Source of the DNA: CAINDI01 sp037127585
GTDB lineage: Bacteria; Verrucomicrobiota; Verrucomicrobiia; Palsa-1439
Reading direction: 5' to 3'
DNA length: 11,952 nucleotides
NCBI GenBank assembly: GCA_037127585.1
Contig: JBAXYB010000097.1
Span: forward strand, 1 to 11,952
Shown: in pieces, positions 5,954 through 11,952 of the stretch
How the letters are laid out: each line of letters begins with the position of its first letter
How positions within the stretch are numbered: position 1 is the first letter of the stretch
Translations under genes and position numbers: made by a program
The notes under the pieces: generated by a model
Told to the model about the DNA's origin: nothing
The model's input: only the letters and a program-made list of their open reading frames with translations
Database searches by the model: none

Positions 5954-7233
5954 TTCGCGTTCCAGTCGTTCAACGTGGCGACATCTGGCGCTTGCCGGAT
6001 GGAGACGCGGTTACCGGCGCGCTGGACTTCACTGGTGACGCCGCGCTTGCCTGCGAGGCGTTGGTAGGTGGCGGCGAATTCCTCCGCTTCGGGGCCGGTC
6101 TCCCAGGCGGTTTCCCAGACGAGGACACAGGGGCCGTTGGAACCGTGTTCGTAGACTTGATACCGGTCGCCGTTCCAGCCGTCGGCGGCGCGTTGGGCTT
6201 CGAAGATGCCGACCGGCCCGGCGAGCAGGCTGCGCAGGCCGAATTCGCCGAGCACGTTGTGGCCGATCAAGCGCCAACCGGGTTTTTCGATTTTTGCCAT
6301 GTCGATTTTCTCGGGTGCTTGCCGGTTGTGGAGAAACTTTTCGGGGTGCAAAATTTCTTTCGTGGAGACCGGCGGATGCTGCAAGGCCGCGTTGAGCGCG
6401 TCGGTGCCGCCGGCGGCGAAGATGGCGGTGGCGAATTCGGTGCCCTGTTGATACGGGAAGAGTAGCGACTCGCGGAGAAAGGCCGGGGCGGCGTTGAACT
6501 TTGCTGTCTTCTGCCCCACCACCCCGGCCAGCATGTCACCGAGGAGGTTGCTGGCATCGAGATACTCGCCGTAGAACTGAGCCATCAATAAGGTCGCATC
6601 CCCTTCGACCAATGCCGAGCTGGCGAGCGCGAGATCGTCGTTGTCTTTGATCTTAAGCGGGAACGTCGTGAGGTCGTAGTTCTGGTCCTGCAACGCGTGG
6701 GTCAGTTCGTGCGCGAGCGTGACTTTGTCGAGATTACTGTCGAATGATTTCTCTTTGAACGTGTAGAGCGCGCGTTCCTCCGGCACGTAGAACGCCGCGA
6801 CCTGTTCATCGTACAACCCGAGGATCGCGTCCATCAAATCCGTGCCGGCAGGCAGCAAGCCGAGGGTTTCAAAGGTGCGGCCGTAGTCGCGCATTTCCTG
6901 CGTGTTGTACTGTTCGGTGATTTTGCCTTTGAGAAAATGTTTCAGCTCGTCGCGGCCAATGGACTTGTAGGTGACCGGTTTCTTGAACGGTAAGCCGCGC
7001 AACTCGCTCGTCTGTTTCTCGATCTGCGCCAGCAACTGCGCCCGCTCTTCCGGTCGCGGGGCGGTGGCGATCGCAACCGATTGCTGCTGGAGATCGCGCT
7101 TCTCTTTTTGGAGCAACTGCACAGTCGCGCGATAACTCGCAACCGTCTGTTGGAGTTGATAGTTACGCCAGCCGAAGAAGGCCGCCGTGGCCACGAGGGC
7201 GAGGAAAATGAGTTTGGTGAAAAAGTTTTTCAT
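5950..7233 (-). CDS. Membrane-anchored HEXXH zinc metallopeptidase
   Basis: 427 residues. An N-terminal signal-anchor, FFTKLIFLALVATAAFFGW (4-22), is followed by a probable coiled coil (about 26-80, rich in Q/E/K/L), then a globular domain that should face the periplasm. H175-E-L-T-H179 (TLAHELTHALQDQ) is the zinc/catalytic motif and E210 in SALVEGDATLL, 31 residues later, is the likely third zinc ligand, as in gluzincins. I do not recognise a named family; the HELTHALQDQ...EGDA pairing is common in uncharacterised bacterial envelope peptidases. The C-terminal ~100 residues (YQVYEHGSNGPCVLVWETAWE) look like a separate alpha/beta or beta-rich domain. It is the first gene of a two-gene unit with the beta-propeller protein and is divergent from rnr with only 42 bp between the start codons. 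No Shine-Dalgarno precedes the ATG. Confidence 0.87.
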   Translation of the reverse strand: MKNFFTKLIFLALVATAAFFGWRNYQLQQTVASYRATVQLLQKEKRDLQQQSVAIATAPRPEERAQLLAQIEKQTSELRGLPFKKPVTYKSIGRDELKHFLKGKITEQYNTQEMRDYGRTFETLGLLPAGTDLMDAILGLYDEQVAAFYVPEERALYTFKEKSFDSNLDKVTLAHELTHALQDQNYDLTTFPLKIKDNDDLALASSALVEGDATLLMAQFYGEYLDASNLLGDMLAGVVGQKTAKFNAAPAFLRESLLFPYQQGTEFATAIFAAGGTDALNAALQHPPVSTKEILHPEKFLHNRQAPEKIDMAKIEKPGWRLIGHNVLGEFGLRSLLAGPVGIFEAQRAADGWNGDRYQVYEHGSNGPCVLVWETAWETGPEAEEFAATYQRLAGKRGVTSEVQRAGNRVSIRQAPDVATLNDWNAK

Positions 7234-7275
7234 TGGTGCGTCACGGCACGAGTGATAACGTGACCGCCATATCTA

Positions 7276-9435
7276 ATGGACATCCGCCAGAAAATCCAGA
7301 CCCTTCTCGCCGCACCCAACTATCACCCGCTCCGGCGGGCCGAAATCGGCGATAAGCTCAAGCTCACCGCCCCGGAGCGCGCTCAATTCCGCCGCGTCCT
7401 CGAGGAAATGCTCACCAAAGGCGAAATCGCCCGCGTCCGGCAAGATCGCTTCGTCATCGCGCAGGAAGCTGACCTCGTCGCCGGTACGATTGAGTTAAGC
7501 GAGAAAGGTTTTGCGTTTGTCGTTCCCGAACTCGAAGGCAACAGCGACATTTACATCGCGCAGGAAGATGTCGGCGTCGCGATGCATGGCGACAAAGTGC
7601 TCGTCCGACTCCACCGGGAACGCCAACAAACCAAACGCTCCGGCCGGGTCATTCGCATCTTGGTTCGCAAGCACGACACCATCGTCGGCACCGTGCAGAA
7701 GACAAAACTATTTTTCTACGTCGTCCCGGATGACCCGCGGTTTGTCCACGACGTGTACGTCAAGCTCGCGCAGAACGCCGCGGTCGGCGACAAAGTCGTC
7801 GTCAAACTCGCCGAGTGGACCTCGCGGCACGTCAATCCCGAAGGCACGATCATCGAACGCCTCGGCAAAGCCGACGCGCCGGGCGTGGACATTCTCTCGA
7901 TCATCCGCAAACATAATCTGCCCACGGAATTCAACGAGCGCACGCTCACCGAAGCCGCCGCCATCCCGACCGGCCTGACGCCGGAGGAGATCGCCCGCCG
8001 GCGCGATCTCCGGCAGGATTTCATCATCACAATCGATCCCGACGACGCCAAAGATTTCGACGACGCCGTCAACGTGGACGAACTGCACGGCGGCGGCTGG
8101 CGACTCGGCGTGCATATCGCGGATGTCTGCCACTACGTCCGCCCCGGCAACGCGCTTGACCGGGAAGCACATGGACGCGGCAACAGCGTCTACCTCGTGG
8201 ACCGCGTCATTCCGATGTTACCGGAGAAGCTGTCGAACAATCTGTGCAGTCTGCGCCCCCGGGAAGATCGCCCGACCATGTCGTGCTTTATCGAATTCGG
8301 CCCGAAGTTGGAGACGAGGAATGTGACGTTTGCCCGGAGCGTGATTCACTCGAAACACCGGCTTACTTACAAGGAAGCGTTTGCCCGGTTGGAGTCGCCG
8401 CCGGATGGCGATGTGTTGACGAGCGAGTTGCAGAAGATGTGGCGGCTGGCGTCCCGGCTGCGTGCCCAGCGTTTCGCCAAAGGCTCGCTCGATTTAAATT
8501 TCCCCGAGGTGAAAGTGCGCCTCGACAAACACGGCCGGCCCGAGCGCATCGAGAAGATCACCAACGACATTTCGCACCAGCTCGTCGAGGAATTCATGCT
8601 CGCGGCGAACGAGGCGGTTGCCAAACACATTTGTCAGGCGCAGGTGCCGGGCATTTACCGGATCCACGAAGATCCGGATGTGGCAAAGCTGAAAGATTAC
8701 CGGGAGTATGCGCGGACGTTTGGCTACAAGGTCGGCGACGTGACGCACCGGCAGGAGTTGCAGAAACTATTGGCCGCAGCCAAGGGCAAACCGGAGGAGT
8801 ACGCGATCCATCTCGCGTTGTTGCGCTCACTCAAACAAGCCCGGTATTCGCCGCAGCCGGTCGGGCACTACGGGCTGGCGAAGAAATTCTACACGCATTT
8901 CACCTCCCCCATTCGCCGGTATGCGGACTTGGTCGTGCATCGAACGCTGTTGGCGATGATTGAGCGCGCCGCCGCCAATCGCCGGTACAGCCTCGCCGAG
9001 TTGACCACGCTGGCCATCCACATTTCGCTGACGGAACGCACCGCCTCAGACGCCGAGAAGGAATCAGTGGAGCTGAAGAAGCTGGAATATTTCCAACGCC
9101 TACTGCAGGACGGCCTCGTCGCGGAACTGCCGGCGGTGGTTTCGGGTGTCCGGAATTTCGGTGTGTTTATTGAATTAACCGAGAGCTTGGTGCGTGGATT
9201 GATCCATGTTTCGACATTGGAAGACGATTTTTACGACTACGATGAGCTGCGCGAGCGCTTGGTCGGTCGCCGAACGGGACGGATCGTTCAGATAGGGGAC
9301 CGGTTACAAGTGCAGGTCGCGCGCGTGGATGTCTTCAAGCGGCAAGTGGACTTTCGCGCGGTCAGCCTCACGACGCCGACTATCGGAACTGGCACGAAAC
9401 GTGTTTACTCTAAGGAGTTAAAGCGTAAAGTCTGA
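7276..9435 (+). CDS. rnr: Ribonuclease R (3'-5' exoribonuclease)
   Basis: 719 residues, hydrolysing RNA processively from the 3' end, including structured RNAs in mRNA decay and rRNA/tmRNA quality control. Domain order fits RNase R: an N-terminal winged helix (1-60), a cold-shock OB domain (about 67-112, GTIELSEKGFAFV...DIYIAQEDV), a second OB domain (about 135-195), the RNB catalytic domain (about 245-590), and a C-terminal S1 domain (about 613-696). The Mg-binding aspartates are all present, D254, D260, D262 and D263 in TIDPDDAKDFDDAV, as is the RNB signature TSPIRRYADLVVHR beginning at 543. The enzyme is shorter than the ~813-residue E. coli protein and has only a vestigial basic tail (KELKRKV). 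The winged helix favours RNase R over RNase II. The ATG at 7276 is preceded by no Shine-Dalgarno; a weak GATAAC box at 7254-7259 would give a leader of about 10 nt. Confidence 0.97.
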   Translation: MDIRQKIQTLLAAPNYHPLRRAEIGDKLKLTAPERAQFRRVLEEMLTKGEIARVRQDRFVIAQEADLVAGTIELSEKGFAFVVPELEGNSDIYIAQEDVGVAMHGDKVLVRLHRERQQTKRSGRVIRILVRKHDTIVGTVQKTKLFFYVVPDDPRFVHDVYVKLAQNAAVGDKVVVKLAEWTSRHVNPEGTIIERLGKADAPGVDILSIIRKHNLPTEFNERTLTEAAAIPTGLTPEEIARRRDLRQDFIITIDPDDAKDFDDAVNVDELHGGGWRLGVHIADVCHYVRPGNALDREAHGRGNSVYLVDRVIPMLPEKLSNNLCSLRPREDRPTMSCFIEFGPKLETRNVTFARSVIHSKHRLTYKEAFARLESPPDGDVLTSELQKMWRLASRLRAQRFAKGSLDLNFPEVKVRLDKHGRPERIEKITNDISHQLVEEFMLAANEAVAKHICQAQVPGIYRIHEDPDVAKLKDYREYARTFGYKVGDVTHRQELQKLLAAAKGKPEEYAIHLALLRSLKQARYSPQPVGHYGLAKKFYTHFTSPIRRYADLVVHRTLLAMIERAAANRRYSLAELTTLAIHISLTERTASDAEKESVELKKLEYFQRLLQDGLVAELPAVVSGVRNFGVFIELTESLVRGLIHVSTLEDDFYDYDELRERLVGRRTGRIVQIGDRLQVQVARVDVFKRQVDFRAVSLTTPTIGTGTKRVYSKELKRKV

Positions 9436-9456
9436 CGATATTTTAAGACCATGGTT

Positions 9457-9461
9457 GGAGG
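9457..9461 (+). promoter_or_regulatory. Shine-Dalgarno deciding the start of the four-repeat protein
   Basis: GGAGG ends 10 bases before the ATG at 9472. An earlier in-frame ATG (9451) overlaps this site and lacks one of its own, so 9472 is preferred; it also gives a compact signal peptide. Confidence 0.65.
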
Positions 9462-9471
9462 TAATAAAGAC

Positions 9472-10083
9472 ATGATCACAAAAATGAGAGCCACGCCGTA
9501 TTTGATCCTTAGCTTATTGGCATTTGTCGTGGTGTGTATCTCCCCCGTTATGGGAGCTGGCGACGGTTTTTCATCCGATGCCGCCCGCATTGCACGCGCG
9601 CCCGGCAGTCCAGTTGGTCCCCCGCCGCGCATTATCATCTGTCACAAAGGTAAAACGATCACTGTTGCGGAAGCTGCCGTACCGGCTCACTTGGCGCACG
9701 GCGACACCCTCGGCCCCTGTCCCAATGAGGTGGTCATTTGCCATCGTGGAGAAGCGACAAAAACCGTCAACGAAGACAACCTGCCGGGACATTTGGAACA
9801 TGGCGACACCCTCGGCCCGTGTCCGGAACGGGTCTTTATGTGTAACAATTTGGGGAACACGATCGTCGTCGAAAGCGGACGCGTCGCTGATCACCAGGCT
9901 CGTGGCCACACCTTGGGCTTGTGCCCGGGCAAACAACTAGTTTGCTACAAAGGTAAGACAATCAAGATCGACTCCCAAGATTTGCCAAAGTACATCGAGC
10001 GCGGCGCTTACCCCGGCTATTGCTTGGGCGCACAGGGCCCTGTCATCCCAAGCAATTCCGTCCCCAATCAAGTCTCTCCGTAG
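9472..10083 (+). CDS. Secreted protein with four Cys/His repeats (ICHKG...HGDTLGPC)
   Basis: 203 residues. A Sec signal peptide (MITKMR, then hydrophobic PYLILSLLAFVVVC, probable cut after SPVMGA) directs export. After a short linker with GSPVGPPPR come four tandem repeats of 27-28 residues at a 33-34 residue period: C57-C83, C90-C117, C124-C151, C158-C184. The full pattern, in repeats 1 and 2, is C-H-x(14-15)-H-x2-H-G-D-T-L-G-P-C. Repeat 3 loses two of the His and repeat 4 all of them, yet each keeps both terminal Cys. In an exported protein the Cys pair probably forms a disulfide, while the His/Cys cluster in the first repeats could bind a metal; both are inference. I know of similar sequences in bacterial surface proteins but of no characterised function. 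It is followed after 90 bp by a one-repeat paralogue. A 17-base exact DNA repeat between repeats 1 and 2 points to duplication. Confidence 0.85.
   Translation: MITKMRATPYLILSLLAFVVVCISPVMGAGDGFSSDAARIARAPGSPVGPPPRIIICHKGKTITVAEAAVPAHLAHGDTLGPCPNEVVICHRGEATKTVNEDNLPGHLEHGDTLGPCPERVFMCNNLGNTIVVESGRVADHQARGHTLGLCPGKQLVCYKGKTIKIDSQDLPKYIERGAYPGYCLGAQGPVIPSNSVPNQVSP
9640..10023 (+). repeat. Four tandem ~34-codon coding repeats
   Basis: Units at 9640-9720, 9739-9822, 9841-9924 and 9943-10023 encode the Cys/His repeats. Units 1 and 2 share the exact 17-mer GGCGACACCCTCGGCCC at 9700-9716 and 9802-9818; units 3 and 4 have drifted much further at DNA and protein level. This indicates internal duplication followed by divergence of the C-terminal copies. 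Confidence 0.8.
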
Positions 10084-10121
10084 TCGCCAGCAGTTCGCAA
10101 TTGACTTTCCCATCACCGGGG

Positions 10122-10154
10122 CCTACGCTCCCGTTGCCATAGGGTAACCGTAGG
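10122..10154 (+). promoter_or_regulatory. Bulged hairpin upstream of the one-repeat gene
   Basis: CCTACG (10122-10127) pairs with CGTAGG (10149-10154), and GTTGCC (10133-10138) pairs with GGTAAC (10143-10148, one G-U) around an ATAG loop, leaving a one-sided five-base bulge CTCCC (10128-10132). It ends 6 bases before the GGGAG ribosome site at 10161-10165. A TTGACT-17-TACGCT promoter (10101-10129) would place only the inner stem in the mRNA. It has no U-tract, so a leader or RNA-stability role is more likely than a terminator; it matches no riboswitch class I recognise. Confidence 0.4.
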
Positions 10155-10173
10155 ATTATAGGGAGACAGTTCA

Positions 10174-10494
10174 ATGAAGTTCGCGAGTAAACTTTTCACG
10201 AGTGGTGTGGTCACATTAACCTTGGTGGGTCTGACATTGGCTTTTGCCGGTCAAGACAAGCTAGCGAAGGATCAGGAAAGTTTTCAGTCTCCTGCCGCCA
10301 TCAATTCTCGCTCTTGCGGTAGCCCGGTCGGTCCACCGCGCAAAATCACCATCTGCCACAAAGGCAACACCATTACCGTCAACGAGAATGCTGTGCCGGC
10401 GCATTTAGCCCACGGCGATACGCTTGGCCCCTGCCAAGGCGATGGTGGGCATGGTGGCGGCGATGATGATCAAGGTCATGGGTCCCGCCACTAG
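10174..10494 (+). CDS. Small secreted Cys/His-repeat protein with His-rich tail
   Basis: 106 residues. The signal peptide is MKFASKLFTSGVVTLTLVGLT with probable cleavage after AFA. The mature protein has a linker with GSPVGPP, as in the neighbouring four-repeat protein, one canonical Cys/His repeat (C61-H62 ... H77-x2-H80-G-D-T-L-G-P-C87), then a tail GDGGHGGGDDDQGHGSRH with three His and four Asp that looks suited to loose metal binding. The repeat is almost identical in protein sequence to repeat 1 upstream but differs at many third codon positions, so the copies are old and under purifying selection. GGGAG at 10161-10165 lies 8 bases before the ATG. A further Cys (C48) has no partner in the repeat and could dimerise the protein. 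Function is unknown; metal binding is inferred from residue content only. Confidence 0.82.
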   Translation: MKFASKLFTSGVVTLTLVGLTLAFAGQDKLAKDQESFQSPAAINSRSCGSPVGPPRKITICHKGNTITVNENAVPAHLAHGDTLGPCQGDGGHGGGDDDQGHGSRH

Positions 10495-10571
10495 GATTTG
10501 GACTTCCGTCACATTTTAATCGCCAAAAGCCAGCACCGGGATTCTGCCCCACCCACCCGGTCCTCATCGCA

Positions 10572-11952
10572 ATGAAGACGGTGTTGAATTTCCTCCTGCT
10601 CGGCCTCTTGGTGTTATGTCTCGGGACTGGCGTCACATTATTTGGCGGTGTATTACTGGAACATGCGCTGCCATTCTATGGTGCGGCAGCAGCGCTCCTC
10701 ACCGTGTGGGGCTTGAAATGGATTTTGTGCCGCCGCGTTTCCGGTCTTTGGTCGCCCTTGCATATCCCGGTAATTCTCTTCCTGGGCTACGCGTTACTCC
10801 GGTATCTCGGTTCGCCAGTGGAACATGATTCGCGGATCGATCTTTTTCAAATCGGCCTCGCCGCCCTGGTCTACTTTCTCGTTTCGCAAAATCTCCATCG
10901 CCCGCGCGACCGGGCCACCGTGCTGTGCGCGCTGGCCGTGATAGCGATCGCCGAGGCGGTGTACGGTCTGTGGCAATTCAAAACCGGCAGCGATCAAGTC
11001 CTTTGGTTGAATCGGGGGATTGACTACCAAGGACGCGGCAGCGGCACGTATTTCTGTCCGAACCATCTAGCCGGCTTTCTCGAAATGGTGCTCGGGTTGC
11101 TGGCGGGTTGGCTGATCGCCTACCGGGATCCGGACGCGCCGCTGCAGAGCGTGGTGTTGCGTCGCTTGGGCGCGGTGACGGCGCTTGCATTTATAGTGCT
11201 GGGACTATTTACAACCGCGTCGCGGGGCGGTTGGATTGCCATCATCGCGACGATCCCGCTCATGCTCTTGCTGGCGGAAGCCACGCGCACGATTTCTTCG
11301 CGCGCCGCCATCGTGGCGTTTGTTGTTTTTGTAAGTGTCGCCGGCGGTCTCTGGGGCGTGCCCGGAATTCGGGCCCGCATCGGCGAAGCTTTTGATTTTG
11401 ACCTGCAATACCGGCTTGGCGAGCAACCGGTCGAAGTCAAAGGTGGTTTCACAGGCCGAACAGCCATGTGGCGCAGCACGCTGCGGCTGATTGCTGATTA
11501 CCCGGCCTTCGGCACCGGCCCCGGCACATGGCAATGGACGCAATTAAAATACCGTCTGCCCGATACCCAAATTCGTCCGCAGTATGCCCATAACGACGTC
11601 CTCCAACTCGCCGCTGAATACGGGGTAACCGGCTTGGTGCTGATCCTCGCCGTATTCGTCGGCTTTTACTGGCAAGCCATTCAACTCGCCCGCTCCGCGC
11701 TGACATCCGAACAACGCGCCTTTGCCATCGGCGCACTGTCGGCGATCACCGCGATTCTGATCCACTCGTTTGTCGACTTCAATTTTCACATCCCGGCCAA
11801 CGCCCTCGTTGTCGCCACCATACTCGGCTTAATCGCGGCGCAGGGACGCGGTGGTGAATCCAGCGACCGCAGTCGCGTCCCGCTGTTGATCAAAACTGTT
11901 GTTGGCATTGTCGTCATTGCCTTAGCCGCGACCGGCGCATGGGCGGGCGGCG
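10572..11952 (+). CDS. O-antigen ligase/polymerase-like membrane protein (3' end cut off)
   Basis: An open frame of 460 codons runs from the ATG at 10572 off the window end with no stop. It is a polytopic membrane protein: hydrophobic helices begin at once (VLNFLLLGLLVLCLG) and recur throughout. It matches the Wzy/WaaL (O-antigen ligase, PF04932-type) layout: a GSGTYFCPNHLAGFLEM segment, TSRGGW (S217-W221) in a periplasm-facing region, then a loop with GTGPGTW (314-320) and YAHNDVLQLAAEYGVTG (from Y338; H340 is the position usually essential), followed by DFNFHIPANAL in the last helices. Such enzymes transfer undecaprenyl-linked glycans to lipid A core, to protein or to a growing polymer; which of these applies cannot be told here. 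The start has no Shine-Dalgarno and a more downstream start is possible. The gene is transcribed in the same direction as the Cys/His-repeat genes, 77 bp after the second. Confidence 0.9.
   Translation, partial: MKTVLNFLLLGLLVLCLGTGVTLFGGVLLEHALPFYGAAAALLTVWGLKWILCRRVSGLWSPLHIPVILFLGYALLRYLGSPVEHDSRIDLFQIGLAALVYFLVSQNLHRPRDRATVLCALAVIAIAEAVYGLWQFKTGSDQVLWLNRGIDYQGRGSGTYFCPNHLAGFLEMVLGLLAGWLIAYRDPDAPLQSVVLRRLGAVTALAFIVLGLFTTASRGGWIAIIATIPLMLLLAEATRTISSRAAIVAFVVFVSVAGGLWGVPGIRARIGEAFDFDLQYRLGEQPVEVKGGFTGRTAMWRSTLRLIADYPAFGTGPGTWQWTQLKYRLPDTQIRPQYAHNDVLQLAAEYGVTGLVLILAVFVGFYWQAIQLARSALTSEQRAFAIGALSAITAILIHSFVDFNFHIPANALVVATILGLIAAQGRGGESSDRSRVPLLIKTVVGIVVIALAATGAWAGG

Noticed and set aside
7234..7275. 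Promoters for rnr and the metallopeptidase in their 42-bp divergent gap
   Set aside because: GATAAC (7254-7259) with TTGGTG at a 15-base spacing is a poor match, and the minus strand offers nothing better. Promoters must exist here or in the flanking coding sequence, but I cannot place them.
8244..8963. Plus-strand open frame of 239 codons inside rnr
   Set aside because: Out-of-frame shadow of the RNase R catalytic domain, Arg/Ala/Gly-rich with no motif.
9640..10023. CRISPR array as an explanation for the regular spacing
   Set aside because: The ~100-bp periodicity comes from coding repeats of 33-34 codons with diverged DNA; there are no short identical repeats with unique spacers.
10535..10561. 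ACCGGG...CCCGGT inverted repeat before the O-antigen ligase gene
   Set aside because: Only six pairs with a 15-base loop and no U-tract; too weak to call a terminator or operator in GC-rich DNA.

Overview
The window is chromosomal DNA from a GC-rich bacterium, most likely a member of the PVC group and probably Verrucomicrobiota. This is an inference from gene content and style: PD40 beta-propeller and Tat-exported enzymes, secreted ICHKG...HGDTLGPC proteins, a KamA-family enzyme, an O-antigen ligase with a TSRGGW motif, and a CCTCACC-type palindromic repeat. No rRNA or other marker fixes the taxon. Hand-counted G+C is about 65% in one line of the core genes (2041-2100) but 43-47% in two lines of the first 1.2 kb (61-120 and 781-840).

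Layout. (1) 1-1217, lower-GC accessory segment: two minus-strand genes, a short secreted single-FN3 protein (43-489) and an orphan protein with a PD-(D/E)XK nuclease-like signature (669-1217, GTG start with a strong Shine-Dalgarno). (2) 1388-1480: a 93-bp palindromic intergenic element just past the stop of the next operon. (3) 1489-3655, minus: a two-gene operon, lysine 2,3-aminomutase (kamA) followed with a 17-bp overlap by an ATP-grasp ligase. (4) 3763-4647, plus: a Tat-exported metallophosphoesterase divergent from kamA. Each start codon sits only 7-9 nt past a good -10 box, which predicts leaderless or near-leaderless mRNAs. (5) 4649-7233, minus: a membrane-anchored HEXXH metallopeptidase and an exported PD40 beta-propeller protein, coupled by an ATGA overlap. 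(6) 7276-9435, plus: RNase R (rnr), starting only 42 bp from the divergent peptidase gene. (7) 9472-10494, plus: two paralogous secreted proteins, one with four copies and one with a single copy of a ~34-residue Cys/His repeat; the second ends in a His/Gly/Asp tail and has a hairpin in its leader. (8) 10572-end, plus: an O-antigen ligase/polymerase-like membrane protein cut by the window end.

How the genes may work together. KamA should make beta-lysine (or a related beta-amino acid), and the ATP-grasp enzyme made from the same transcript is a natural candidate to join it to something else. Neither the product nor the acceptor can be read from the sequence. The peptidase and propeller look like an envelope pair. 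The Cys/His repeat proteins are the least understood genes here and, with the KamA/ATP-grasp pair, the best candidates for undescribed biology.
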